Below, piece by piece: positions 42,806 to 52,409 of a stretch of 64,000 nt of DNA (positions are counted from its first letter, which is position 1; every line of letters starts with the position of its first letter). The notes beneath the pieces were generated by a model. That model was given only the letters and a program-made list of their open reading frames with translations, searched no databases and was not told the DNA's origin. The DNA comes from CAIYTF01 sp963664845 (lineage in GTDB: Bacteria > Bacteroidota > Ignavibacteria > Ignavibacteriales > Ignavibacteriaceae): NCBI GenBank assembly GCA_963664845.1, contig OY761615.1, forward strand, positions 4,464,001 through 4,528,000, read 5' to 3'. A program made the position numbers and the translations under genes.

Positions 42806-44944
42806 ATGAAAAGTATCTTTTTTATCATTTTAGTATTCTTCGCTAATACAGGTTTCACTCAGAATTTTTGGCAGCAGACCAATGGACCATTGGGTGAAAA
42901 CGTTTTTTCAATGGCTGTTACTTCCGCTGGGAAAATATTTGCAGGGACCGGATCGTTACGGATGGGGGTTGAAGGACACGGCATATTCTGCTCTACAGAC
43001 AATGGCAACAAATGGTTCAGGGTAATTGATGGACCTGCCGATCATGCAGTGACAGCAATCGCAATTAATGCTTCCGGCCATATTTTCGCAGCAACAAGCA
43101 GTTCTAACGGATTAACTCCCTGCAGCGTTTATCGCTCAACAGATGACGGGAAAACGTGGGTTAAACTTTTCTCAAGCCCGTATATCTATGGTCACTACTC
43201 GCTTGCCATCAATGCAGAAGGACATATCTTCACCGGGACAAACGGCGGCGTTTATCGTTCTACTGACAACGGCAATACCTGGGAACCAAAATACGAAGGT
43301 ATTACCCCGGTTGGGATATCGGCAATTGTAATTACTTCGAATAAAAATCTTTATGCCACAGCATTTCTGGGACTCTTTCGCTCAACAAATAATGGCGACA
43401 ATTGGGTGCAGATATCCGGTGGTTTGCCTGGTGGAAACGTTGGTGCGCTCTGTATTTCAAAAACGGGACAATTGTTTGCCGGCACAGACAGCGGTGTATT
43501 TCGCTCAGATAAAAATGGTGAAAACTGGGTCTCTGCAAATAATGGTTTGCCAAAAGGTAGTTTCAATAGAGCCTATCCAAATATTACATCGTTTTTCGTT
43601 GATCCAACCGGGAATATATTTGCGGCAGTACAAGGGTATGGTGTGTTCAGGTCTGACGATAACGGTGATAACTGGACTCTGGTGCAGAACACCATTCCAG
43701 GATATACCGCTAAGGTTTTCTGCATTACCACCCAAAATACAATACTCGAGGGAACCTATGGTTCCGGTATATTCTGTTCAACTGATGGCGGAAATACCTG
43801 GGCTGCAAAAAATTCCGGTCTTCATTGCCTTGGTGTTAGCAGTATTTGCATTAATAAAAGTGGACATATTTTCGCGGCGAATATGGGTGCTGCCGGTGTT
43901 TTTCGGTCAACCAATAACGGAGCTGACTGGGTTCAAATAAATGAGGGTCTGCTCTATGGGTTGGTCAATTTGGTAATGGCAGACAGTAATGGAAATTTAT
44001 TGCTGGCAAATTATTATGAATTAGCCCGGTCTACTGATAATGGTGATCACTGGGTACAAATCGGCAGAGGCTTGCCTACATACCAGTTTTCATCGATAGC
44101 AATAAATTCTGCCGGGCATATTTTTACGTCCTCAATGGATGGTCTGTTCCGGACAACAGATAACGGACAGACATGGGTGAAGTTACTTGTGAACGTCCAA
44201 TTTGTATTTGTTAATAAGAATGGAGACATCTTTGCCAGAGCGAATGATGGCCTTTATCGTTCCATCGATAGCGGGAGCACCTGGAGCCTTTTACCGTTAA
44301 GCAGCAAGAACGGCAATCTGAAGTTGTTGGCAGTCAATGCGGCGGGGTATCTCTTTGCCGGAATATATAAGGATGGCATCTATCGCTCTACGGACAACGG
44401 CAACAGCTGGACGAAATGCAACAACGGTTTGACAGATACCGGTATTCAGGCACTCTATGTCAGTCCGGCCGGAGAACTTCTGGTTGGAACGGCTGCCGGT
44501 TTATTCAGATCGACGGACAACGGAAACAACTGGACGGCAAATAACACCGGTCTTGCCGACAGCAATATTCTTGCTGTCGCGGTCAATCCCGAAGGATATA
44601 TTTTTGTGGGTACAAATACAGCCGGGGTATTCAGAAGCGTGAATTCAACTACCGGGGTCGACGATAAAAAGATACAGCAAAAAGGATTTTCCCTTTCGCA
44701 AAACTATCCCAACCCGTTTAACCCTGCCACGGTTATCAAATATACTGTGGCCTCTGAAAGCAAAGTAACACTAAAGATATTCAATGTTCTCGGAAAGGAA
44801 ATTACCACGCTGGTCAATGAAGAAAAACCTGCCGGGAATTTCGAGGTAACATTTAACGCGCGCGATCTGCCGTCCGGAATATATTTTTATGTGCTGAGGG
44901 CAGGCACAGTAAACCTGACCAAAAAACTGGTGTTACTGCGCTAA
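42806..44944 (+). CDS. Secreted BNR-repeat beta-propeller protein with T9SS tail
   Basis: A 712-residue protein with a signal peptide (SIFFIILVFFANTGF) and thirteen Asp-box/BNR-type repeats of the form RSTDNGxxW spaced about 40-50 residues, which predicts one or two beta-propellers. No sialidase catalytic residues are obvious, so an enzymatic role is not supported. The end is a canonical sorting domain: FSLSQNYPNPFNPATVIKY ... LPSGIYFYVLRAG. It is likely exported by T9SS and anchored or released at the surface. Stand-alone gene between repeat-rich spacers. Confidence 0.88.
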   Translation: MKSIFFIILVFFANTGFTQNFWQQTNGPLGENVFSMAVTSAGKIFAGTGSLRMGVEGHGIFCSTDNGNKWFRVIDGPADHAVTAIAINASGHIFAATSSSNGLTPCSVYRSTDDGKTWVKLFSSPYIYGHYSLAINAEGHIFTGTNGGVYRSTDNGNTWEPKYEGITPVGISAIVITSNKNLYATAFLGLFRSTNNGDNWVQISGGLPGGNVGALCISKTGQLFAGTDSGVFRSDKNGENWVSANNGLPKGSFNRAYPNITSFFVDPTGNIFAAVQGYGVFRSDDNGDNWTLVQNTIPGYTAKVFCITTQNTILEGTYGSGIFCSTDGGNTWAAKNSGLHCLGVSSICINKSGHIFAANMGAAGVFRSTNNGADWVQINEGLLYGLVNLVMADSNGNLLLANYYELARSTDNGDHWVQIGRGLPTYQFSSIAINSAGHIFTSSMDGLFRTTDNGQTWVKLLVNVQFVFVNKNGDIFARANDGLYRSIDSGSTWSLLPLSSKNGNLKLLAVNAAGYLFAGIYKDGIYRSTDNGNSWTKCNNGLTDTGIQALYVSPAGELLVGTAAGLFRSTDNGNNWTANNTGLADSNILAVAVNPEGYIFVGTNTAGVFRSVNSTTGVDDKKIQQKGFSLSQNYPNPFNPATVIKYTVASESKVTLKIFNVLGKEITTLVNEEKPAGNFEVTFNARDLPSGIYFYVLRAGTVNLTKKLVLLR

Positions 44945-44996
44945 AAGTGCGGCGCTCTGTTGGGAAATTGAAGAAATTGTATTTAATGACAATCAA

Positions 44997-45025
44997 ATTC
45001 CCGGTACTTTTTTTGTATCGGGAAT
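44997..45025. terminator. Weak hairpin between convergent genes
   Basis: ATTCCCGGTA (44997-45006) pairs with TATCGGGAAT (45016-45025) with one wobble. Seven Ts lie in the loop. It sits between the BNR gene and the convergent DUF6249 gene and could terminate either. Confidence 0.35.
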
Positions 45026-45090
45026 ATGCAATCTCAGTTTCAGTTTCACCGGCAGGCTAAACAAATTCACCTGCCAGCTTCAATCAGTCT

Positions 45091-45471
45091 CTAATTTTGC
45101 GGTTCGTTGTTCTCCGGGGGAGCGCTTTTTAACTGCTTCTGTGCGGCATAGTGGGCAACAATCATTCCGGCCCCGGTGAAGGTAAATATGAACAGTGGGG
45201 GAGCATCATGATAATGCATCGAATTTTCCAGTGTTATCCCGAGTCCCAGCCCTAAGCCAAAAAACAGGCAGATGATGCCTGACTTCAATAGCAGCAAACC
45301 ATCCGATTTTTGCTTATACGTTTCCATCATACTCTCCGGCGTGAACCCGCGTTCTATGAACATCTGCCTCTCCTTGGAACGGAGATAGAAGAAGGCCACG
45401 AGAACCAGCCCAATAACCAGGAGGGCAACAATGGGTATAAATACTGCAATTTCCTCTGCGCGTGAGAACAT
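45091..45471 (-). CDS. DUF6249-like membrane protein
   Basis: A 126-residue protein with an N-terminal membrane helix (VFIPIVALLVIGLVLVAFFY), a short cytoplasmic stretch with RGFTPESMM, and two further hydrophobic segments (LLLLKSGIICLFFGLGLGLG and FTFTGAGMIVAHYAA). This layout matches the DUF6249 family, often encoded next to ECF sigma factors in Bacteroidota. Here it is divergent from a sigma/anti-sigma pair, separated by 122 bp. Its molecular role is unknown. Confidence 0.7.
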   Translation of the reverse strand: MFSRAEEIAVFIPIVALLVIGLVLVAFFYLRSKERQMFIERGFTPESMMETYKQKSDGLLLLKSGIICLFFGLGLGLGITLENSMHYHDAPPLFIFTFTGAGMIVAHYAAQKQLKSAPPENNEPQN

Positions 45472-45521
45472 GTGTGTTCCTTTCGTTTTACGTAGTAATG
45501 TTTTTCTTTATATCTTATGAC

Positions 45522-45542
45522 AACCGGATTTATATTCCGGTT
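45522..45542. promoter_or_regulatory. Inverted repeat AACCGGA-n7-TCCGGTT in sigma-factor promoter region
   Basis: Seven-bp arms 7 bp apart, 52 bp before the likely sigma-factor start and 51 bp before the divergent DUF6249 start. It could be an operator or an mRNA hairpin. No experimental parallel is known to me. Confidence 0.35.
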
Positions 45543-45593
45543 ACAAAAATTTTTATTGTAACCGATTTGCTGAACCTGTGGTCTAAACAGTAT

Positions 45594-46154
45594 ATGGATA
45601 ATTTTTCAGATGCAGAGATAATCGATTCGATCTTGAATGGAAATTCGGATGACTACCGCATTCTCATCAGGCGCTATCAGGATAAAGCATTCTCACTGCT
45701 TAGGAGAATGCTGAGGAATGAAATGGACGCCCGGGATGTGCTGCAGGATGCCTTTGTTAAGGCGTTTCTGAACCTGAAATCCTTCCGGAAAGAAGCGAAG
45801 TTTTCCACCTGGCTGTACCGCATAGTCTATACGTCCGCGCTAAACAAAATAAAAACGGTCAAAAGAATGGCGAGCACACATGCCTTGCCGGACGATGCTG
45901 CGCTGCACCCGGATATGTCGCATGTTGAAACCAGTGACGTTTTCAGCAAAGAACTAATTGAAAGTATTGTCGCCGAACTGCCGGAAACCAATGCAGTCAT
46001 ACTGCAGCTTTTCTATTATGACAGCCTTTCCTGCGAGGAAATAGCAGGCATCACGGGATTGACGTTGAGCAATGTTAAGATAATGCTCTATCGTTCACGC
46101 AACATGATAAAAGAAATTATTGAAAAACGGAAATTAAAGAGTGAATTGGTATGA
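45594..46154 (+). CDS. ECF-type RNA polymerase sigma factor
   Basis: 186 residues from the ATG at 45594. Residues upstream in the same frame look non-coding. Region 2 (YRILIRRYQDKAFSLLRRML ... DARDVLQDAFVKAFLNLKSF ... FSTWLYRIVYTSALNKIK) and region 4 (LPETNAVILQLFYYDSLSCE ... GLTLSNVKIMLYRSRNMIKE) are both clear. It overlaps the anti-sigma gene by 4 bp. It probably directs a stress or envelope regulon, likely including its own promoter. Confidence 0.92.
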   Translation: MDNFSDAEIIDSILNGNSDDYRILIRRYQDKAFSLLRRMLRNEMDARDVLQDAFVKAFLNLKSFRKEAKFSTWLYRIVYTSALNKIKTVKRMASTHALPDDAALHPDMSHVETSDVFSKELIESIVAELPETNAVILQLFYYDSLSCEEIAGITGLTLSNVKIMLYRSRNMIKEIIEKRKLKSELV

Positions 46155-46666
46155 TCCACCTAACCGATGAAGAACTGCAGGACCGAGCGGACGGATTGTT
46201 GCCCTCCGGCAAAACCAGGGAGTTTGAAACGCATCTCAAACTATGCAGTGAATGCAGGGATAAACTGCAGGGCTATTCCACGGTCAGAACCGGATTACTG
46301 CATATGAAATGGGGAGCGCAACCCCAGGACGTTGAAACTCCTGTTATGCTTCGTATAATGAAACTCCGGAGCGTTGATAAGTCAAGCGTGCATTTTATTG
46401 CGTTCATCGTTGCTTTGTTCGCCTTGCTTATTACAGGCAGCGTAGTGGGCTTTTTTATGTCACTGCCGGCTGCGCATACCGTCCGGCTTGAGACAATTCC
46501 CCTGAGTTCCTACCGTGAGATTCTTACCTCCGTTATTATAAAGGTGGTTGACTTATCCGGTTATCTGTTCACAGCAAAAGCCAACTATGTGATACTCGCC
46601 ATTCTATCAATTCTTTTATTCATGTCGTTGGATTTTCGAAAAACGGGGAAGAATAAGTCGGTGTGA
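46151..46666 (+). CDS. Anti-sigma factor with zinc-binding (ZAS-like) domain
   Basis: 171 residues. The N-terminal HLKLCSEC carries His28-x3-Cys32-x2-Cys35, the zinc-binding anti-sigma motif. A membrane helix spans about 82-104 and a second hydrophobic segment about 145-162. It is translationally coupled to the sigma factor (ATGA at 46151-46154), which supports a cognate pair. A membrane-bound anti-sigma implies an envelope signal. Confidence 0.88.
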   Translation: MIHLTDEELQDRADGLLPSGKTREFETHLKLCSECRDKLQGYSTVRTGLLHMKWGAQPQDVETPVMLRIMKLRSVDKSSVHFIAFIVALFALLITGSVVGFFMSLPAAHTVRLETIPLSSYREILTSVIIKVVDLSGYLFTAKANYVILAILSILLFMSLDFRKTGKNKSV

Positions 46667-46682
46667 GGTGAGAGCCCTGAAT

Positions 46683-46713
46683 CTCTCCCCCAACTAAATA
46701 TGATGGGGGAGAG
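46683..46713. terminator. Bidirectional hairpin between convergent genes
   Basis: CTCTCCCCC (46683-46691) pairs perfectly with GGGGGAGAG (46705-46713) around a 13-nt loop, between the anti-sigma gene and the convergent epimerase gene. No long T tract. It may be one of the CCCTC/GAGGG-type repeats also seen at 17557 and 50413. Confidence 0.45.
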
Positions 46714-46727
46714 AATAGGATAAATGG

Positions 46728-47738
46728 TCAGTGCTGAATAAATTCCAGTTCAACTGAGAAATCACGCTGTTCGCCGGGGCGAAGCGTAATGTTTTCCGCG
46801 CAATCTTCTCTGTTAAACGCGTCGGTTATTTGTTCCGACGGCAGAAATGCAATTGCTGAACGCTGACGATCAGGAAGATCATCGCCTGTATAGGCATGCA
46901 GTGCGCCGCGTGTTTGTTTCAGGGCCAACGCCGTGCCTGTCTCAGGGTTTTCAAGCCGGGAAACCACCAGCCCGTCAACTCCCGGTGTAAGATGTGAATA
47001 GCACACGTTAAGTATTCTGCGTCCCAGCATCCGTTTCTTTGAATAGACAAAATAACGGAAATCGGACCCGGGCAAATTGGAAAGCGGTGTGAAGGTCATT
47101 TGTCCCCGGAAGGGAATGAAAGAAGCATCTGTCAGCACCAGCCGCTCGGCGGGTATTGAGAGTATGGTTGTGTCAATCAGTTTGTCGCTCACCCGCAAAT
47201 ACGGATGCCAGCCGCAGTAGAATGGTGCAGCAGTCTCGCCCATGTTCTTTCCGCTGATGGTTATGGTGAGTGCGGACCCTTCAAATTTATATTTTACAAT
47301 TACTGCCACTTTAAAGGGATAGCCCTCGCGTGGATTGGTTATGAGGCTTTCGCTCATCAGTTCAACTTCAACGGCAGTATCCAGAATATTGAGATAGGAG
47401 ACTTCAAAATTTTCACGTGCTATTAAACCATTTACAACCGATCGGTCATCGGGATCGCCTAACTTATAGGACGTGCCCTGAAATTCATAGGTGTTGTTCC
47501 TGATACGGCTGGTGAAAGGCGCCATGATCCAGGACCGGTAACCCACGCCCTGTTCCATTTCTTCATCGTTGGCAAATCCTTCAATAATTCCCAGCGGGCC
47601 CCGGTTTGATCTAACGTTAAATGACAACAGCGTTGCGCCCATTTGTGCGATCTCAAATGATGAGCCATAAAAATCATCTGATATCTTAATGGTGGAAAAC
47701 TTCCCAAAACTCTTTTCTTCAACTTTAAATCGACTCAA
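46728..47738 (-). CDS. Aldose 1-epimerase (GalM-like mutarotase)
   Basis: A 336-residue beta-sandwich protein. It interconverts alpha and beta anomers of aldoses. Family segments: APFTSRIRNNTYEFQGTSYKL, FYCGWHPYLRVSD with a catalytic-type His, and the C-terminal TGDDLPDRQRSAIAFLPSEQ. It has no signal peptide. It is the last gene of a minus-strand run with the glycosyltransferase and flippase but separated by 154 bp, so cotranscription is uncertain. Confidence 0.85.
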   Translation of the reverse strand: MSRFKVEEKSFGKFSTIKISDDFYGSSFEIAQMGATLLSFNVRSNRGPLGIIEGFANDEEMEQGVGYRSWIMAPFTSRIRNNTYEFQGTSYKLGDPDDRSVVNGLIARENFEVSYLNILDTAVEVELMSESLITNPREGYPFKVAVIVKYKFEGSALTITISGKNMGETAAPFYCGWHPYLRVSDKLIDTTILSIPAERLVLTDASFIPFRGQMTFTPLSNLPGSDFRYFVYSKKRMLGRRILNVCYSHLTPGVDGLVVSRLENPETGTALALKQTRGALHAYTGDDLPDRQRSAIAFLPSEQITDAFNREDCAENITLRPGEQRDFSVELEFIQH

Positions 47739-47892
47739 TTGTCTGCCTTTCTAAATAAATCTTATTCTAAATATAAAAAAAATCATTGTTCAATACTGAA
47801 AAATTATTCGGCTGAAATCAACTCCGGCGCCGCCAAACAATGCGTGTTTGACTCTGCCCATGCTAGCTTGCTCCAAACAGAAATTACTTGTC

Positions 47893-48996
47893 TCACGCAA
47901 GCATTTTCCGGTAAAGCTCCGCCTGCTTTTCATTCATCGCTTCCCAGGTCATAGGGGCCACCGCCAGCCGTGCTGCATGCCCAACCTGATAGCGCAGGGC
48001 AGTGCTGTCAAGCAATTGTCCCATAATTCCAGCCGGTTCCGGTTGGTCTTCTCCTCCGAAGATAAATCCGTTCTGTCCGTTAACAATGCACCCCGCGGCC
48101 TTTATCTGATGATGCACAATAACGGCACACTCGGCTGCCATCGCTTCAAGCGTCGCAAGCGAAAACGTCTCCTTTGGATAGGCTGAAAGAAAAATATCGG
48201 ACTCGTTCAATAGTTCATTCCATTCCTCAAGCGATCCCTTGGCTCCGGTTTCAATTGCATATCCGGGCAATGCACTGAGCGGGTCGCAATGTTCAAAACC
48301 GATCAGAACGAATTGCAGTTTTTCTTTCACTGTTTCCAGTGACCTGATCACATTAATAATGGCTTCTTCCCGTTTTTCAAACCCTCCCATTGCCAAAACC
48401 CGCAGTTTACCCGAAAGGTTCACCATACGGTGCTGGTGAGAGAAGAAAATCTTATCGATGCCTGGTTTTATGGTCTGTATTTCTGCTTTGGAATGATACA
48501 GCGTATTCCCCCTGATTGCAATATCCTGATTGAAAGCAAGCAAAAGATCTGCACTCTTGAAAATGGCTTTCTCGGCCATTTTGTTTTTCCACCGGTACCA
48601 CATGGAAAGCTCCGGTTTCAACCGATCCTCATCTGCAACAACCCCATGAACCATATAAATGAGCCTGAATTTAAGAAATGGCTTAAGCAGCATGAGAAAG
48701 AAACAAATCCGCTGAAAACAAAGCAGATGGACCACCCGTGGTTTTGTCTGCCAAATATGCAAAAGGAACGAAACCAAACCGGCTCGGAAACAGTTGTTCT
48801 GCTCACCAAACGTATCAAAGAAAAACAGTTTATTGAAAAAACCGGTGTGTTTCTTACGGTATGCAAGAAGCTGAATATTGCTCTGCTGGATGAAGATTTG
48901 TGCAGTCCTTGAGGCATATTTCCCGGGTCCGGTGAGATAAGCATTTTCACCGTCGGGAGCAATCAGCAATAGGTCAGGGGTTCCGGGTATGGGCAT
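47893..48996 (-). CDS. Glycosyltransferase, GT4-type
   Basis: A 367-residue GT-B fold glycosyltransferase. The C-terminal donor-binding part shows KETFSLATLEAMAAECAVIV, the ExFG-like/E-x7-E retaining signature of GT4, plus LRVLAMGGFEKREE. AGGAG lies 8 nt before the ATG. It follows the flippase gene by 15 bp, so the two form an operon for a surface glycan or lipid-linked glycan. The sugar donor cannot be inferred. Confidence 0.85.
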   Translation of the reverse strand: MPIPGTPDLLLIAPDGENAYLTGPGKYASRTAQIFIQQSNIQLLAYRKKHTGFFNKLFFFDTFGEQNNCFRAGLVSFLLHIWQTKPRVVHLLCFQRICFFLMLLKPFLKFRLIYMVHGVVADEDRLKPELSMWYRWKNKMAEKAIFKSADLLLAFNQDIAIRGNTLYHSKAEIQTIKPGIDKIFFSHQHRMVNLSGKLRVLAMGGFEKREEAIINVIRSLETVKEKLQFVLIGFEHCDPLSALPGYAIETGAKGSLEEWNELLNESDIFLSAYPKETFSLATLEAMAAECAVIVHHQIKAAGCIVNGQNGFIFGGEDQPEPAGIMGQLLDSTALRYQVGHAARLAVAPMTWEAMNEKQAELYRKMLA

Positions 48997-49011
48997 GGTG
49001 TGTTCTCCTGA

Positions 49012-50268
49012 CTATTGCAGAATTTTTAGTTTAATAATATTAATGAACTGGATGCCGAATATCAGGTATTCGGTTAAAACGGTTACGGCTGCGGCAGCAT
49101 ATACATTCCTGTAGTGTAAAAGGAGCACCAGATCCAAACTCAGATTAACCAACACAGCAACAAAAACAGCGGTTGTGGCCTGACGCTCCTTTTTTGCCGC
49201 GTTAAGCGTTATCCCGGTGAAGTTATTCCATAACAAGCCGGGGAGCGCGAAGATCATTACCGTTACCAGGCCTACAGAGCTGACATAGGGCATTCTATAG
49301 AAATAGAGTATGAAAAACTTCGCGGCCGCCAGTACGATAGCGGTAAAAAATGCGGCAATCATGCTCAGCATGATGAAGTTTTTAATAAAATTCTCTTTGG
49401 GAATATAGCCTTTCGAGGCAAACAGCCCTGAAAACTCGGTGAAAAGCGGGGTCAGGATGATGTTGGCAAGCGCCTGAGGACCCTTGTAAATGGAGTAAGC
49501 AACCGCATAAAACGCCACCGGGTTGTATCCCAAAATACTCTGTATAAGCACGGTGTCGGCCTTGTCATAGGTCCAAACTAGGATAACGCCCAGCCCCATG
49601 GGCAAAGATGATTTGAAAATTGACTTTATGGTCTCCGGATGAATGCGGGTGAACTTCAGCGTATAACCCTCCCTGCGCAGAGCCGCCAGCAGAATAATGA
49701 AATGAACTACCCCGCTCAGCAAAAAGGTGGAGGTTATTATCTCCGGACTCTCCCGCAAAGCACGCAGCGTGATGAACGAAACTACCAGAATGAAGCGGCT
49801 GATGGAGAGAAGAATGAAAGAGGTTTTATACCGGTGCAGGCCAAAATAGATGGCATTGCACATGTTGTTGAGTGAATAAAAGGCAATTGCCAAAACGATG
49901 GTGGTTGAAAGAGCCAGAACCGCATTTGAAAAAAGAAGAAAATAGAGTATGCTCAACAACAGATAGGGAACCATGAGGATAATACGCAGCGTGAATATCT
50001 GATTGATGCGGTTGAGCAGGAATTCTTCTTTGCCTGCAACAGCACGTTGAATATAGAAATTGAAACCGCCTTCAAACACAGAGATGCTGATGTTTGCAAC
50101 GGCAAATGCTGCAGAGATTAAACCAAAATATTCAGTGGGCAGGGATCGGGCGAATAGAAGGAAGAGAAAAAAGAAGGTGGCTTTTTCCAATATATTTGCC
50201 AGAAAAACATAAGCTCCTCTGGAAAGCAATTCACGAAAATGTGAAAAAAATTGTAAAATCGAAGTCAT
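49012..50268 (-). CDS. Polysaccharide flippase of the MOP superfamily (Wzx-like)
   Basis: A 418-residue protein with about 12 membrane segments. N-terminal FLANILEKATFFFLFLLFAR and SLPTEYFGLISAAFAVANIS match the Polysacc_synt start. It likely flips lipid-linked oligosaccharide across the inner membrane. It is followed by a glycosyltransferase. No clear ribosome-binding site precedes the ATG at 50268. Confidence 0.85.
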   Translation of the reverse strand: MTSILQFFSHFRELLSRGAYVFLANILEKATFFFLFLLFARSLPTEYFGLISAAFAVANISISVFEGGFNFYIQRAVAGKEEFLLNRINQIFTLRIILMVPYLLLSILYFLLFSNAVLALSTTIVLAIAFYSLNNMCNAIYFGLHRYKTSFILLSISRFILVVSFITLRALRESPEIITSTFLLSGVVHFIILLAALRREGYTLKFTRIHPETIKSIFKSSLPMGLGVILVWTYDKADTVLIQSILGYNPVAFYAVAYSIYKGPQALANIILTPLFTEFSGLFASKGYIPKENFIKNFIMLSMIAAFFTAIVLAAAKFFILYFYRMPYVSSVGLVTVMIFALPGLLWNNFTGITLNAAKKERQATTAVFVAVLVNLSLDLVLLLHYRNVYAAAAVTVLTEYLIFGIQFINIIKLKILQ

Positions 50269-50515
50269 AGGAGAAAGCGGTTATCGTGCTTTCATTTTGT
50301 TACACAACACTGTTATTACCATATTGAACAGAACCTGCTCACCCTTGTACACGTTCAGCCTTTAAATTAGCAACTGCCCTAACCCGGACGCGCCAGAGCC
50401 CAAAAAAGACGTATTCCTTCCCCCTTGCTTTTCTAGAGAAGGGGACAGGGGGTGAGTTCTATTTTGCCTTATCAAATATTTTGCCATTTCTGGCTGTAAT
50501 AGTATTAATTAGATT

Positions 50516-50591
50516 AAAAAAAATTGCCCACGACATCCGGATGTATGACCGCTACCAGCGTAACGCATTCATTAACCCCGAAGTCGTGGGC
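50516..50591 (-). terminator. eno: Rho-independent terminator of enolase
   Basis: On the minus strand GCCCACGAC (50591-50583) pairs with GTCGTGGGC (50534-50526), with an internal loop region, followed by AATTTTTTTT (A-run at 50516-50523 on plus). Sits 16 bp after the enolase stop. The rest of 50269-50515 holds no gene, only a G/C palindrome near 50413-50453. Confidence 0.75.
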
Positions 50592-50606
50592 GAATACCAA
50601 AAAAGA

Positions 50607-51899
50607 TTAACCTTTGTAGTTAATGGACTTCAAACCCAGATACTGAGCCTGTTCGCCCAATTCTTCTTCAATGCGGAGAAGCTGATTGTATTTTGCAATA
50701 CGCTCTGTTCTCGAAGTTGAACCGGTCTTTATCTGTCCGGCATTGGTTGCAACCGCGATATCGGCAATTGTCGTATCTTCGGTTTCGCCTGAACGGTGGC
50801 TGATAACGGCGGTATATCCGTTTTTCTTCGCCAGTTCAATTGCATCCAGGGTCTCGGTGAGGGTGCCGATCTGGTTAACTTTAATAAGGATCGAGTTTGC
50901 GATGCCTTTTTCAATACCCATTGCAAGACGCTGGGTGTTGGTTACAAAAAGATCGTCTCCAACCAACTGGATCTTCTTTCCCAGTTTGTCGGTCATCAGT
51001 TTCCAGCCATCCCAGTCATTTTCGTCAATTCCGTCCTCGATGGAGATAATGGGGTATTGGTTGACCCATGATGCCCAGAAATCAACCATTTTTTCTGAGG
51101 AAACTTCTGATTTGTCCGATTTGAAGAACTGATATACTTTCTTCTTCTTGTCATACATTTCGCTGGTAGCCGGATCAAGAGCTATGCAAATGTCTTTTCC
51201 TGCTTTGTAACCTGCAAGATTGATGGCTTCCAGAATAACTTCAATTGCTTCAACGTTTGATTTCAAATTTGGTGCAAACCCGCCTTCATCGCCAACAGCA
51301 GTGCTGTAGCCTTTTTTCTTCAATACACTCTTCAGCGTGTGGAACACTTCGGTTCCCATACGGAGTGCTTCTGAAAACTTGGGAGCGCCAACAGGCATGA
51401 TCATGAATTCCTGGAAATCCACGTTGTTGTCAGCATGGCTTCCGCCATTGATGATGTTCATCATCGGGGTAGGTAACACTTTGGCATTAACGCCGCCCAG
51501 GTAACGATACAAGGGCAGACCGAGCGCGTTTGCAACTGCTTTTGCTGCTGCGAGCGAAACGCCAAGGATTGCATTGGCGCCCAGATTGGTTTTGTTTGCA
51601 GTACCGTCGAGAGCCAGCAGCTCTTTGTCCAGGGCCACCTGATCGAGGGCATCAAAATCAAACAACGCGTCGGCAATAACCGTGTTCACGTGTTCCACTG
51701 CCTTAAGAACGCCTTTTCCCATATAACGGTCTTTGTCGCCATCACGCAGTTCGCAGGCTTCATGTTCACCTGTTGATGCACCACTTGGAACGGCTGCGCG
51801 GCCAAACGTTCCATCTTCCAAAATAACTTCGGCTTCCAAAGTCGGATTTCCGCGTGAGTCTAATATTTCCCGGGCTCTTACTTCATCTATAAAAAACAT
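50607..51899 (-). CDS. eno: Enolase
   Basis: A 430-residue glycolytic enzyme that converts 2-phosphoglycerate to phosphoenolpyruvate. All signatures are present: N-terminal AREILDSRGNPTLE, PMMNIINGGSHADNN, magnesium ligands in IALDPA, SIEDGI and GDDLFVTN, ILIKVNQIGTL with the catalytic Lys, and SHRSGETEDTTIADIA. AAGGAG precedes the ATG. Single-gene unit with its own terminator. Confidence 0.98.
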   Translation of the reverse strand: MFFIDEVRAREILDSRGNPTLEAEVILEDGTFGRAAVPSGASTGEHEACELRDGDKDRYMGKGVLKAVEHVNTVIADALFDFDALDQVALDKELLALDGTANKTNLGANAILGVSLAAAKAVANALGLPLYRYLGGVNAKVLPTPMMNIINGGSHADNNVDFQEFMIMPVGAPKFSEALRMGTEVFHTLKSVLKKKGYSTAVGDEGGFAPNLKSNVEAIEVILEAINLAGYKAGKDICIALDPATSEMYDKKKKVYQFFKSDKSEVSSEKMVDFWASWVNQYPIISIEDGIDENDWDGWKLMTDKLGKKIQLVGDDLFVTNTQRLAMGIEKGIANSILIKVNQIGTLTETLDAIELAKKNGYTAVISHRSGETEDTTIADIAVATNAGQIKTGSTSRTERIAKYNQLLRIEEELGEQAQYLGLKSINYKG

Positions 51900-52174
51900 G
51901 TTGATTCTCCTTTAATTAATATATCAGAATGCAAACCGAAAATTACTGAAAAATTCGGGAAAAATTGTGCAGTAACCATAAATATTCCAAAATCTTTTAA
52001 GAGAGCGTTGCGGTCTGATATAATTTGGGTTCATCTCTAATTTTTTTCAAAATAGTCTAAAAGGTGCATTCAGCTCCCATTCTGAGATTTGATCCTCTTG
52101 CTGTCACACGTCTCGTAGTGACGCATCGAAGTCAACTTAACGAAAACACAGAACATATGTCATTCCCGCGAAAG

Positions 52175-52193
52175 CGCATAGGCGTCAACTTAA
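52175..52193 (+). repeat. 19-bp dispersed repeat CGCATAGGCGTCAACTTAA
   Basis: Exact copies at 52410-52428 (minus) and 63711-63729 (plus); a shorter relative at 63483-63500. The 52175 and 52410 copies face each other and bracket 254 bp. Confidence 0.7.
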
Positions 52194-52270
52194 AATTTGA
52201 ACTACTACGCTTCCAACGGTCAATATGTATCTCTCAGCATGACTAGTTGGCATTATTGTGATTTGTTTAT

Positions 52271-52360
52271 GCCCTGAAAGGGCTGCATTTGAATAACCGT
52301 GGGCGTGAGCCCGCGGTAACTTGCCGAAGAGCCCTCCGTCCCTGAATAGGGGCGAACAAA
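52271..52360. repeat. Palindromic repeat, family D copy 2
   Basis: GCCCTGAAAGGGC, then AATAACCGTGGGCGTGAGCC (pairing as CCGTGGGC/GCCCGCGG), then TCCCTGAATAGGGGCGAACA. Same order of elements as 42103-42190. Confidence 0.7.
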
Positions 52361-52409
52361 ACCCATTAATGGATTTGAATCTGCTAACCGATCGGCAACT
52401 ATCATCTCT

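Noticed and set aside
42806..44640. Periodic DNA similarity that might suggest a tandem repeat array or CRISPR
   Set aside because: The periodicity follows thirteen Asp-box protein repeats in one open frame; units are diverged and not separated by unique spacers.
48430..48912. 160-residue plus-strand frame opposite the glycosyltransferase
   Set aside because: Antisense shadow of the glycosyltransferase, which has the conserved GT4 motif and ribosome site.
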